Below are positions 54,038-64,000 of a stretch of 64,000 bases of DNA, piece after piece; the first letter of the stretch is position 1, and each line of letters starts with the position of its first letter. The stretch comes from Lepus europaeus (lineage: Eukaryota; Chordata; Mammalia; Lagomorpha; Leporidae): the NCBI RefSeq assembly GCF_033115175.1, contig NC_084835.1, forward strand, positions 26,121,858-26,185,857, read 5' to 3'. The notes under the pieces were generated by a model, which was not told the DNA's origin, made no database searches, and was given only the letters and a program-made list of their open reading frames with translations. The translations under genes and the position numbers were made by a program.

Positions 54038-54075
54038 ACTTTGCCTTTCAAATACATAGAAATAGATAAATTTTA

Positions 54076-55329
54076 AGAAAAAGGCTAATGGCCCAGAAGA
54101 AAAGTCAGCAGAGGACACAATGAGACTGAGCCACAGAAAAAGGCACACAGATAATGTCTCACAAACCTATGCAAAGGTGCTTGTCCTACTGAGAAGCGGA
54201 ATTAAACTAGCTGTGTGGGTTCACCTTGTTTCTTCCCATTTCAGACTGAAAGCCTCATGGGGGTGAGGAGGTGCCCCGCAGACAGAGCTGAGCCTGCCCA
54301 CCTTGGATCCCTGGTCCATTTCTGCCCCACTGACAGTTGGCTCAAATCTCCTTTGGGAAACGTCCACTGGCTTTGTCAGCAGCTGGATCAAGCACCACCC
54401 CCAGGACTTCTCTCCTCACTGCACAGCGGCTCAGTGCGTAGGTGCCCACGTGGTTCAGCTCCGAGGGTCCTGGCGCTTGTAGCAGGTCCAGTCAGTTAGC
54501 CCCAGGCTGTTCTGGAACTGAGTGTGAGGGCGGGTGTCTGAGGCAGCTCCCTGCTTGGGTGGGAGGAACTCCCAGTGGGGCAGGCTGGCTGCTTGGAGGA
54601 AGTGGGGCTACTAGCAAGTGCCCCAGCTTGGCAAGAGCAGTGAAGGTGAGGACTCTTCACACAGCTGTCCCGGGGGGGTTCTGGGCGGTGGGGGCTTGGG
54701 GGCTTTGAGCTGGCAAGCCCTGGCTTCCTGGAGGAGGAAAGGGGAAGAGAAATCCGCTGTGGGCGGGGGGTTCGAGTCCGCTGCACTGTCATAATGGAAA
54801 CAGCACAGCCCTGGGTGTCAGGAAACTTCCCCTCCTGGGGCCTCGAGACTCCTCCTCCCTTGGTGAGTGCAGCCCCAGCCCTGGGGGAAGGGGACTCCAG
54901 CGACCGAGGGTGACAGAGTGCCCTGATGACACGCAGATCTGAAGGGGGACCCTGCCGCTGACCCCAGGGTGACAGCCAGCCAGGGGTTAAGAGGCTGCAA
55001 CTTCTTGCCTCCAGCCCAGATGAAAGTCTCACTTCCTCAGCTGCTGGTCGGAATGCTGACCAGCAGGAGCCAGTGGGGACCACGGATCCCTCTCTGGGTT
55101 CCCATAGATCCCTCTTGTGCCCAGTCACCTTCTAGGGAGGATCCAGTGTCGGACAAGGACATCTGGACTGGAGGGGCAGCCCTTCGGGCGACTGGCCCTT
55201 CCGGGGAGCAGCCCCGCAGGATGGGGAAGGCGGGGGCACGAGGCAGCCTGAGGGAACGCTGTGTTCTGAGACACTGTGTCCCCCCACACCTTCATGGACG
55301 TCCCGTCGCCATCTCCCCTTGCGAAAGGC
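54076..55329. other. TWF2-PPM1M intergenic sequence, nothing recognised
   Basis: Unique sequence with a G-rich run at 54671-54712 and a 9-base-stem inverted repeat at 55041-55066. No gene. Confidence 0.55.
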
Positions 55330-55674
55330 CCCTGCCCAGCAGGAGGCCGCTGGCGGCTGTGCGGCGGACACGGCTCCGAAGGACCCCCCGCCGCCCGGTT
55401 GACATCCGCTCTCAAAGGCCAGTGCCCACAGTGTGCTGGGGTCCGCGCGGCCCTGCCCGGGGAGGCCGGTGACGCAGGCCGGCGACTCCGCCCACGAGGC
55501 CTCCCGTTTTCTCTCCCGTCAATCGGCTCCCCGGGCCCGACGGCACTGGGGCCGCGCGCACTCCGGGCCCCGCCCCCGGCCCGCTTCCTCCTCCTCCCAG
55601 GGGCGGCCGGCGGCCGGCGGTGTCCGGCCCAGCCCCGGCCCCGCGCTGCGCGGGCAGCCCCCTGCCGCCGCGCC
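55330..55674 (+). promoter_or_regulatory. PPM1M: PPM1M CpG-island promoter and 5' UTR
   Basis: A CpG-dense region leads into the ATG and continues through exon 1. GC-box-like GGGGCGG and CCGCCC motifs recur and no TATA box is visible. The start site cannot be placed exactly. Confidence 0.65.
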
Positions 55675-55892
55675 ATGTCCGCCGGCTGGTTCCGGCGCCG
55701 CTTCCTGCCGGGGGATCCGCTCCCCGCGCCGCGGCCGCCTGGGCCCCGCGCCAGCCCCGTGCCCTACCGGCGGCCTCGCTTCCTGCGAGGCTCGGGCTCC
55801 GCCGCGGCCGACGCCTCGCGCCGCACCGACGCCCGGCCCGTACGCTGCCCGGCGCGGGGCCGCACGCTGCCCTGGAACGCAGGCTACGCCGA
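55675..55892 (+). CDS. PPM1M: PPM1M coding exon 1
   Basis: Residues 1-72 plus two bases. The ATG has the context CCGCGCCATGT. The exon is GC-rich and Arg/Pro-rich and ends GYAE across the intron; the donor is GTGAGT. Confidence 0.94.
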
Positions 55893-58800
55893 GTGAGTGC
55901 TCCCACCCCGGAGACCCCCGCCCCTCGGCCCCCACCCCCCACCCCGCGACCCCGGCCTGAGCCAGCCTGGACCGCAGGCTGAGCTGAGGCACCTGCGAAT
56001 CGTGCCTTCGCGTCTGCACCTCGCTACCCTCACAGCCACCCCCCCCCGACCCCACCCCAGCCTTTTCCTGGGAGGAGGCTGGAGGTGGGGAAGGACCTGC
56101 ACCCTAGGGCCTTCAGTTGAGAGCAGAGCTCCATGCTTCCAGGGGCTTCGGAGATCCACTCTCCCTCGCCCCCACGGCTCTCACCTGCGTTATGGCCTAG
56201 GCTGTATGGGGCAGGGGATGGGAAGGGGAACCCCAGGTACGCTGGGGTCAGCAGGTTGGCTGCAGAGGGGCTGAGCCAGCAGACCGTCACCTTGGCGGTG
56301 AGGCCCCCGAAGTCAGGAAACTTACATCCTGGTTGTCCAGCTGTGTCAGGGACAGCACCAGGGAGCCCTTGGCCCAGAGAGACATGGGTGCCCGGGGGAC
56401 ATAGGTGCCTCCCTGAGGGGTCACTCAGCACTTCCTGGCCTCAGGATCATCAACGCAGAGAAGTCGGAGTTCAATGAGGATCAGGCCGCCTGTGGGAAGC
56501 TGTGCATCAGGCGGTGTGAGTTTGGGGCTGAAGAGGACCAGGAGTGGCTGAGCCTGTGCCCAGAGGAGGTGAGAGCTGCCGGGCCTGAACCCCCTGCCAG
56601 GCTGCCCCCAGAACGCGTAGGCTGAGGCTCTTGCCCTTCTGACCCAGTTCAGGCTGGGCGAGGGGACGATTGGGGAAGCCGAGCCGAGCCTGACGCCAGG
56701 CCCTTCCCTTGCAGTTCCTGACGGGTCACTACTGGGCACTCTTTGATGGGCACGGTGGCCCAGCTGCAGCCATCCTGGCTGCCAACACCCTGCACTCGTG
56801 CCTGCGCCGGCAGCTGGAGGCCGTGGTAGAAGGCATAGTGGCCACTCAGCCCCCTATGCACCTCAGTGGCCGCTGCATCTGCCCCAGTGACCCCCAGTTT
56901 GTGGAGGAAAAGGACATCAAGGCCGAAGACTTGGTGGTCGGGGCCCTGGAGAGCGCCTTCCAGGAGTGTGTGAGTGTGGCCTCTGGCTGGGGAAGGAGGG
57001 CCGGTTTTGTCCCCAGGGACCTGAAGGAGTAGGACATGGTGCGCATCGTGGTGACCATCGCAGATCCTTGGACTGGGAGGACGAGATGTGTGGGTTGGTT
57101 CATTACTAACGTCCATTACTGTCATCCTGACCCCTCTCGCTCAGCGCCTACTGTGCGCAGAGTGCTTTTACCCCCATCATCATTGCACAGCCTGTGGTCT
57201 TTGGTGCAGGGGCTGGTTTCTCTTCCTGTTTTGAGTCGCAGTTCCCTTGTCTAGATCTCCTGGCCACAGGGATCCTGGAGCCATGACTGGACTCTGGGTT
57301 GGGACTGCCAGGGTGGGGCAAAGTGGTATGGAGGCAGCACTGGCAGGCGCTGAGGCCGACTTGCTTTGCTCCAGGACGAGGTGATCGGGCGAGAGCTGGA
57401 GGCCTCAGGCCAGGAGGGTGGCTGCACAGCGCTGGTGGCTGTGTCCCTGCAGGGCAAGTTGTATGTGGCCAATGCTGGGGACAGCAGGTGAGTGAACCTT
57501 TGGAGGGTGGGCAGCAGGGCACCAGAGGCAGTGGGGACACTGCAAAGCGGCTAGAAGTCGAGGGATGAAAGTCGAGGGATGGTTGACACGCTGGGTTGTG
57601 TTTGATGCTGGTGGATGTCAAGTGTGCGGGGGACAGTGGGAACCAGGGAGGGCAGAGCCTTTAAGGGCCATGCTGAAGGCATGAGCCTGGACCAATAGGT
57701 GCTTGGCAGTCATGGCAGGAGGTGGCCATGGGTGAACGTGGAGGCTGCCCGATAGGCTTCCGCTGCCTCCCCTCAACCCCGTCCAGGGCCATCTTGGTGC
57801 GGCGTGATGAGGTTCGGCCACTGAGCTCTGAGTTCACTCCGGAGACTGAGCGGCAGCGGATCCAGCAGCTGGTAGGTGCGCTTGGCAGGGGAAGGCTGTG
57901 GAGCCCTGGCGCCTGGGTCTGAGGCCATACAGCGTCACGGGAGGGAGCCTGACCCAAGCATGGCCTCCCACCTCAGGCCTTTGTCTGCCCTGAGCTTCTG
58001 GCGGGTGAGTTCACCAGACTGGAGTTCCCTCGGCGACTGAAAGGGGATGACTTGGGGCAGAAGGTTTTGTTCCGGGATCACCACATGAGTGGCTGGTGAG
58101 CAGGGTCGGGTGGAAGGACATGGTGGAGAGATCCCTGGGGTCTAAGCCCAGCTGTGCGCCTGGGGCAATCTCCTTCCATCTGGGCAGGGTGGGTGCTCTA
58201 AGGGTGTGGTAGCTGGGCCCTGAGTTGGGGGCATGGGACCTGGGTGGATGCTGCATCTGTTCCTGGTAGGAGCTACAAACGTGTGGAGAAGGCGGATCTC
58301 AAGTACCCACTGATCCACGGACAGGGTAGGCAGGTCAGTGCCCGAACCCCGCCAAGAATTCCTCAGTTGCCCTGTGGCAGCTGTGGGAGCTTTCCTACTG
58401 GTGGCTGTGGCTGGTGTCCTGGGCCCAGGGTCCAAGGGCCATGGTCCACCCATGCTCTGCAGTACCAGCCTGCACTGGGGGCATTTTGCTGGAGCTGTTT
58501 GCTTTCACCTAATACCTTCCTTGCCCCTAGGCTCGATTACTGGGCACGCTGGCTGTCTCCCGGGGCCTAGGAGACCATCGGCTTAGAGTCCTGGACACGA
58601 ACATCCACCTCAAGCCCTTCTTGCTCTCCGTCCCACAGGTGAGGGGACCACATAGTCTGTTCTATCTTCCATCTGCCCAGGGAGGCAGGCAGTGAGGCTG
58701 ATGGGAGCCAGGAAGGGGGCGCTGAAGGATCCTCAGGCTTAACTTGCAGGTAACCGTGCTGAATATGGACCAGCTGGAGCTACAGGAGGAGGATGTGATT

Positions 58801-59350
58801 GTCATGGCAACTGATGGGCTCTGGGATGTCCTGTCCAATGAGCAGGTGGCACGGCTGGTGAGGAGCTTCCTTCCTGGAAACCAAGAAGACCCACACAGGT
58901 ACCTTATCTCCCAGGACCTGCCTTGGCTTGGGCCAGTGCCAGCAACAACACCAAGCAGTTAGGGCTGAGGACACTCTAGTAATAATGGGCCTGATTGGTG
59001 GCCAGGACCAGGCCTGTGTCAAGCTACTGGGGTGGTGGCGGGGTGTGTGTGTGTGTGAGAGAGAGAGACTGTGGGTTTCCCAAGATTCCCATAGTCCTCC
59101 CAGGATTGTCAGATCCCCAGGTGTCCAGTTCTGTGCAGTAAGCCTTCCCAGAGAGCTGGCCTTGTCCCTTTGTTCTGCCCCTGAAGTACAGGATGGTCTT
59201 TGCAGGTTTTCGGAGCTGGCCCAAATGCTGATACACAGTACACAGGGGAAGGAGGACAGTCCCACAGGACAAAGGCAGGTGTCCTACGATGACGTCTCCG
59301 TGTTCGTGATCCCCTTGCATAGCAATGACCAAAGAGGCAGTGGCCGCTGA
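55675..59350 (+). CDS. PPM1M: Protein phosphatase PPM1M, PP2C eta (ten coding exons)
   Basis: This metal-dependent Ser/Thr phosphatase of the PP2C family has coding parts 55675-55892, 56445-56568, 56715-56969, 57375-57487, 57787-57871, 57977-58095, 58270-58333, 58531-58638, 58750-58898 and 59206-59350. They total 1380 nt and 459 residues with GT-AG introns and intact frame. PP2C signatures are present: WALFDGHGG (D125-G129, metal ligands), NAGDSRAIL (D235), MATDGLWDVLSNEQV (D384) and a final YDDVSVFVI (D440-D441) where many PP2Cs have DN. The arginine/proline-rich first 70 residues are typical of the PPM1H/J/M subgroup; MSAGWFRRRFLPG fits PPM1M. Reported roles such as IL-1/NF-kB signalling are less settled than the chemistry. 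The last residues (NDQRGSGR) differ from human. Confidence 0.97.
56445..56568 (+). CDS. PPM1M: PPM1M coding exon 2
   Basis: Residues 73-114: IINAEKSEFNEDQAACGKLC to CPEE. EEDQEWL is two residues longer than the EEEWL I recall in human, balanced elsewhere. Confidence 0.94.
56715..56969 (+). CDS. PPM1M: PPM1M coding exon 3
   Basis: Residues 115-199, with the metal-binding FDGHGG motif and GALESAFQEC. Both boundaries are phase 0. Confidence 0.95.
57375..57487 (+). CDS. PPM1M: PPM1M coding exon 4
   Basis: Residues 200-236: DEVIGRELEASGQEGGCTAL and YVANAGDS. The arginine of GDSR is split across the intron. Confidence 0.94.
57787..57871 (+). CDS. PPM1M: PPM1M coding exon 5
   Basis: Residues 237-265: RAILVRRDEVRPLSSEFTPE to QQL, ending in phase 0 at GTAGGT. 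Confidence 0.94.
57977..58095 (+). CDS. PPM1M: PPM1M coding exon 6
   Basis: Residues 266-304: AFVCPELLAGEFTRLEFPRR to HHMSG, part of the subgroup-specific insert. A tryptophan codon is split at the donor. Confidence 0.94.
58270..58333 (+). CDS. PPM1M: PPM1M coding exon 7
   Basis: Residues 305-326: SYKRVEKADLKYPLIHGQGRQ. The donor is GTCAGT at 58334, not the GTAGGC eight bases earlier, because only the former keeps frame and the human sequence. Confidence 0.9.
58531..58638 (+). CDS. PPM1M: PPM1M coding exon 8
   Basis: Residues 327-362: ARLLGTLAVSRGLGDHRLRV to LSVPQ, containing the conserved PP2C SRGLGD stretch. Confidence 0.95.
58750..58898 (+). CDS. PPM1M: PPM1M coding exon 9
   Basis: Residues 363-411, with MATDGLWDVLSNEQV (D384 metal ligand) and SFLPGNQEDPH. 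It ends within an arginine codon. Confidence 0.95.
59206..59350 (+). CDS. PPM1M: PPM1M coding exon 10 (last)
   Basis: Residues 412-459 and TGA (59348-59350). It contains LAQMLIHSTQGKED and the final acidic pair of YDDVSVFV. Confidence 0.95.
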
Positions 59351-60078
59351 GAATTCAGACCCTGTGACCCAGAACCATTCCACAGCCAGGTGCAGTCTGG
59401 GCATCCCTCCACCGTGGCCAAGAGCAGACCTGTCTGCCCTGCCCTACCATAGCTCTGTATCCTTGCCTTCCACCCCAATTCATACTCATTTCAAGGGGAA
59501 ATATTTATACCGGGCATCAGGGCTAGCAGGGTATAGAGAGCCCAGCCCAGCAGGCTGCGCTTTTGCAGTTACAGCCCTCTGGCCAGGGTACTTTACAACT
59601 TAGGAGGAACCCGTGCAAATCTCCTCAAGACAGGATCCTCCACAGCCCAAGGTAGGATTCTCAGATACGGAAGCCTGCACTCGGGTTATCAGCCTGACAT
59701 GCCAAGAGGGGCAGCTAGCCCATTTGGATTCAGGTCTCCATGCCACAAATACCAAGGCATCCATTCAACCCGAGGACCATGCAGGGTGTCTTGGGGAAAT
59801 CTTTGGGGACAATCTCCCATCTGCTGCGACATCCACTGTAAAAGACAGCCCCTGAGGAGACCAGCTCAGGTCCTGCCCTGCCATCCTCTGCCACCAGAGG
59901 CAGGGCACAGGCACTGGGGACAGCAAAAAGGGACAAGAGGAGTGCCCAGAGCTTCTTGGTAGGGGAGTGCAATCTGGTCACTTGACTGGCTGCTTGTCCC
60001 TGGCCCCAGCAGTCTGATGTCCAGCCATGCCTCTGCTTTGTTGCTCCCAATTATTAAATATTTGTACACAGAAGAGCC
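59351..60078 (+). terminator. PPM1M: PPM1M 3' UTR and likely poly(A) site
   Basis: ATTAAA at 60053-60058 is followed by a GT-rich stretch (GAGTGGTG), a plausible cleavage context that would give a UTR of about 720 bases. No AATAAA occurs earlier. Confidence 0.6.
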
Positions 60079-61754
60079 CTTGCGAGTGGTGAATTGAAGT
60101 ACCGCTTGGATCAAGAACACCTTTGCCGTTTATTACCTTCCAGTGGGTTACTCTGAGGTCTACCTTGCAAGTGTGCACATGGTCAGGACTCGACTCTGTA
60201 GTCTCCCTGGTTCTTAGCTCTGATGAGCCCAAAGAATGGAAATGAGCTCTCTACTTACCATAGCTGCGTTTTCAATTGCTTAAGTATCTATAAAGCTTGA
60301 TTTAATGGGAAACACATTAGTTGGGGCCCTATAGTCTGGCAGGTTTGTTCATCATCTCTGACTTCGAAGGCTCAGGTATCCAGGAAGCCTTCATGACTTC
60401 AGCTTATCTGACTCTTCCCAGATGCAACCCCTAGCTTAGTTTACAATTAAGGCAGTTCCCAGCCCTGGACTACAGCAGGGCAGAAGAGCCAATAGCGCCA
60501 TGGTGAAACTTGTATACTTAACTCCTCTGAGAGGCTCTCAGATGCCCATTAACTCATTTTCGATTTCACTTCCTATACATATCTCCAGGGAGATAAGGAG
60601 AAGTACATCAAACATTTCCTGGTTTTCATGAGGCTGGAATCCACAGTCTAGGACCTCCAGGCCTGAACGTGTCCTGACCTGGGCCCTGATGAACTGGCAC
60701 TTGAAGTTCGGGCCAGCCTCAGGACTCCTCCAGTCAGGCAGCAAATGCAGGAGTGCCGCCTCACCAGCTTGCAGTTTTACTTCCTCCTGCCTCAGCACAG
60801 CCAGCCCTGCTCTCCAGAAAGAGACAGCGTGGGCAGCGTCCTGCGCCTGCCTCTTACCCACGTCAGCTGTTTAGCCAGCCTAATGCCTGCTCTTCCTCCT
60901 CACACAGTGCTGAAGCCAAGGAGTAGGTGTACTGGGTCTCTGAGTTGCAAGCAGGCTAAAGAGAGCCGAAGTGGCTGCTGCAAGGGCATTCATGCTGATA
61001 TTTTTTCAGGCCTCCCGGCAGGACCAAAAGCTACAAACCACCCCTCACCAGGCCAGAAGGCGGTCTGTATCAAATGAGCCTATGCCTAGCCTACCATACC
61101 GAAGCCAGGATGTTCCCTCTGCTAAGTATCAGAGTCACTGGCCAACCTACAATGACCAAGGGCAGTTTTTCCTGGTTTCGTGAGGGCTGGACGAGAGGCA
61201 GGAAGTAGGTCTTGCAGTTCTGATGCTGAGCAAGAGCCATGGACTCAGTAATTACCAACTCTTGCCAATGGCTTACCAAGCGATTGGCTAGCCTTCTTAC
61301 CAGACCTGCAGGAGTCCCAGGTAAGAGGACTATCCTTGCCCTAAAGAAGGTAAGGCCTAGCAGGACAAAACTCACTCCAGTTAATTTGATCAAGGATTGA
61401 GGTCAACAGGGCGAAACAGGCAGACCAAGGTATGTGCCCAGGTATAGTTTTTGAAGATCAAGATTGTCTCAGGCTTGCCTTCCATTGATCACTTGTGGAC
61501 CTACAGCTATTGATGACAGTCTGGGGTTATAGGCTGAGTCTAGGGCTTCCTCCTTCCAGCCCATTGGACTTAGTCGTCATGATGCAGTCAGGGACAGTCC
61601 CTGGAACCCAGCAATCCATTCTCACAGCATTCCAGCCCCACGAGACAGAACTAATGGGAGACAAGCCACCCCTCCCTCAACTCTGGGAACCAGGCACACA
61701 ATGCTACAGAAACTCGATGGGAGAGGCTACAACCACAAAACCATTTACGACTGG
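60079..61754. other. Intergenic sequence past PPM1M, nothing recognised
   Basis: Unique sequence, no C-SINE, no exon. It separates the PPM1M 3' end from the proposed WDR82 3' end; the genes converge here. Confidence 0.5.
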
Positions 61755-64000
61755 TAACATGGAAAAAAAATGTTTATATGTTAAGTACAAAAGGGACATA
61801 AAATTGTATGTACAGCAGATAACAACTATGTAAACACACAAAAATCTATGCACAGAAATATCTAGAGGAACATTTAACACCAAAAGATTAACATTGGTAG
61901 TATTTGGGAGGCAAAGTGATTCCCAAATTTTCCTTAATAAGCAATAATTACGATTGCAAGGGGGAATAATTTTTAAAAATACTCGACTGGCTGGTGGTTG
62001 AGTAGTGCAGTGTCGCTGTCACATACAAATCAATGCTTTGGCCCTGACTCTTAAAGAGGCTGGCAAGCAGCCCCTCCTTACCAACGAAAGCTTGAGCACC
62101 TCGGACTCCCACTGAGAGCACCCTACAGCCCCAGGCCTCAGCCTCTCTCCTCCCCTATTACACCTTACCCAGCTTTATCTTTTCTATCCCATCTTGGGAG
62201 CCAGCTCTGCACCTCCACGGCCCAGACACACTTCGAACTTTGGACACACAGGAACTCCTGCACAGTTGTTTTCCTGCTGCTGGGTAAGTTGTGCTACTCT
62301 GGTTGCACACGTGGAAGTTATACAGCCTTTCTTGTCAACTCAGTTTCTCTGAACGGTTATTCCTAGCATGAATTTTCTACCCTGAAAAGCCACAGGTGGG
62401 CAGTCATCAGCTGAGATTATGTGGTTTCTCAAAGTCCCTCCCTCCACTCTGGGAAGGCAGAGCTACACAGTGGGTGGCACAGTGGCAGCTGCAGATTCCA
62501 GTCTACATTTAGGAAAGGTGTACGCCTCTTGCCCTTTCAGTCTAGGGAACAACTCAAAAAGTAATTGCTTAAAAAAAAAAAAAAAAAAGTGCTAGTGATT
62601 CACAGCCTATCCCCGCTGCTCAATAGAAGCAGAGATGGCTTTGTTTCCCCCCTAGCAGCTAATAGTCCCTTGGGCAAGTCAGAGTCTTGTTGAATCTCAG
62701 TTTCTGGATCTACAGGAAGTGCTGCCTGCATACACATATTTGGCTGGAACAGTGAAAAAGCATACCTCGCTCCGCTCTAAGAAGGTCATGCGAGAAAAAA
62801 AGGCCATAGGCTAGCTGCAGTTCATCTCAATTAGGGCTTAGCTAGAACCCCTTGATCTCCCAAGAGAAAGCAAGGAAAGCAGCAAGAAAGCAGACATACA
62901 AATGGGAGTGACCTGCAACTGGTAAGAAAACGTCAGACAAACTGAAAATGCTCTGGTTCCAGCATCCTGTCCTCAGATGCCACAAGCCAGACAAAGAAGC
63001 CGTGCAAGAGTGACTGTCACACACAGAGCATCACCAGGCAAAAAGGGGGCTAATACTGCAGTGAAAGCCCCAAAGTGCGGCTTGAGGAACACTAGAGAAT
63101 TGCCCCAAGACCCTCACTTAGCTGCCATGGAAACAACAAACACTAGAAGCTTTGCTTCATTCAGTCTCCCAAAAGGAAACAGGTAATAGGGAAGACTTAC
63201 TAACACTTGTGGCAAACATTAGCAAGGACACAGTCTTTCTCCCAGGCTGCACAACTCCATCTCCTTCAGCTGAACTCTGAGAAACTACAGATTTTATATA
63301 TAATATATATATGCATCCATGTATGTGCACAGATAGATTTAAATGAAGGTGCACACACTGTGCTAAAATACAAACAGAAGTCAAAGGTCATGTATAAAAA
63401 GGCTAAATATAACATATAACACAGGCCTAGAACCAGCTCTTGGTTGGGAGCTGGGGCAAGGGGTGGTCTCCTCTGGACACTATGTACACAATTTGTGATG
63501 AGCAGGGAAGGCATCAGTGTAAACAACTCAGACTCACTCCACAATACTGGCCCACAGGAAAGCTGACATAGCTCATGTACAAAAATAGACTACTACCTTG
63601 CTTTTGTACAAACAGCTCAGTAGGCACCCAGGATGACTGTGGGTTCACTTTGATGGGGGACTACACCAGCCCACTGTTAAATCTTCCAGCCCTACCCCCT
63701 TCCCTCCCTTTCAGGATCTTGGGTTCTTTCCTACCCAACACCCAGAGCCTGAGGTCTCCCTAGACCACCCACCTTCACACAGCACAGCTTTCCAATCTGT
63801 CCCTTTCTCTGACTCCAAAATACATGAATTTCTTGTAGTCTGTACATGTTTGGCACCTAAGAAACATGATGGTTGTGGAATAATGCCACAATAACACAGG
63901 GAGACCCAGTAACAAGACATGCAGGGTGAGGTGAAGGGGCACTGAACTGCCCTAGCATCTCAAAACCAGAACTGTGGTTTCCCATGCATTTGTGGGGGTG
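61755..64000 (-). other. WDR82: Candidate 3' UTR of WDR82 (partial)
   Basis: In human, WDR82 ends next to PPM1M on the opposite strand. This stretch has no coding exon, no C-SINE, is AT-rich, and contains two Pumilio-type UGUACAUA sites on the minus strand (63488-63481 and 61814-61807). A variant poly(A) signal TATAAA (61778-61773) followed by a GT-rich run could mark its 3' end. Nothing in the sequence proves transcription. Confidence 0.35.

Larger units (their letters stand above)
53105..54075 (+). mobile_element. C-SINE (plus) carrying two inserted minus C-SINEs
   Basis: The outer element is readable in three pieces: 53105-53183, 53524-53738 and 54048-54075. Each break coincides with a direct duplication. 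Confidence 0.93.

Noticed and set aside
60079-64000. WDR82 coding exons or the let-7g hairpin
   Set aside because: Neither a WD40-type exon nor the let-7 seed hairpin is seen; both are expected beyond the right edge.
1-64000. CRISPR arrays, bacterial operons or phage-type systems
   Set aside because: The window is mammalian with introns, SINEs and CpG islands. Direct repeats found are target-site duplications or microsatellites.

Overview
This is a mammalian nuclear genome window. About thirty full or partial copies of the tRNA-derived lagomorph C-repeat SINE, plus a rabbit-type LINE-1 3' end, point to a lagomorph, most likely rabbit (Oryctolagus cuniculus). That identification rests on recognising repeats and proteins; no database was searched. 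The gene order matches human 3p21.2: ALAS1 (+), TLR9 (-), TWF2 (-), PPM1M (+), then WDR82 (-), of which only the far 3' UTR could be inside the window.

Layout. Bases 1-11350 hold no supportable gene apart from a TPT1 processed pseudogene at about 7722-8476; the rest is old MIR/L2/MER5 debris and a SINE cluster at 2.6-5.4 kb. A CpG island at about 11350-12080 carries the ALAS1 promoter (NRF-1-type palindrome and TATA-like box) and non-coding exon 1. ALAS1 coding exons run from 12657 to 25930 and splice to 640 residues. Bases 26080-34400 are intergenic and SINE-rich. TLR9 (34531-38355, minus) has a one-codon first exon and one large exon, 1029 residues in all, and lies tail-to-tail with ALAS1. 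TWF2 (41892-50135, minus) has nine coding exons and 349 residues. A 5.5 kb intergenic interval with nested young SINEs separates the divergent TWF2 and PPM1M promoters. PPM1M (55675-59350) has ten coding exons and 459 residues. The last 2-2.5 kb is SINE-free, AT-rich and non-coding, and may be the WDR82 3' UTR.

The genes do not form a pathway: ALAS1 makes the first haem precursor in mitochondria, TLR9 senses unmethylated CpG DNA in endosomes, TWF2 regulates actin filament ends, and PPM1M is a PP2C-family Ser/Thr phosphatase. For ALAS1, TWF2 and PPM1M the exon lengths sum exactly to the human protein lengths as I remember them, and all junctions used are GT-AG, so these gene models are firm.

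I found no convincing undescribed biological system. The points most worth a second look are the altered TLR9 Z-loop, the AP-1/octamer/PU-box cluster upstream of TLR9, the nested SINE insertions with readable target-site duplications, and the candidate WDR82 3' end.
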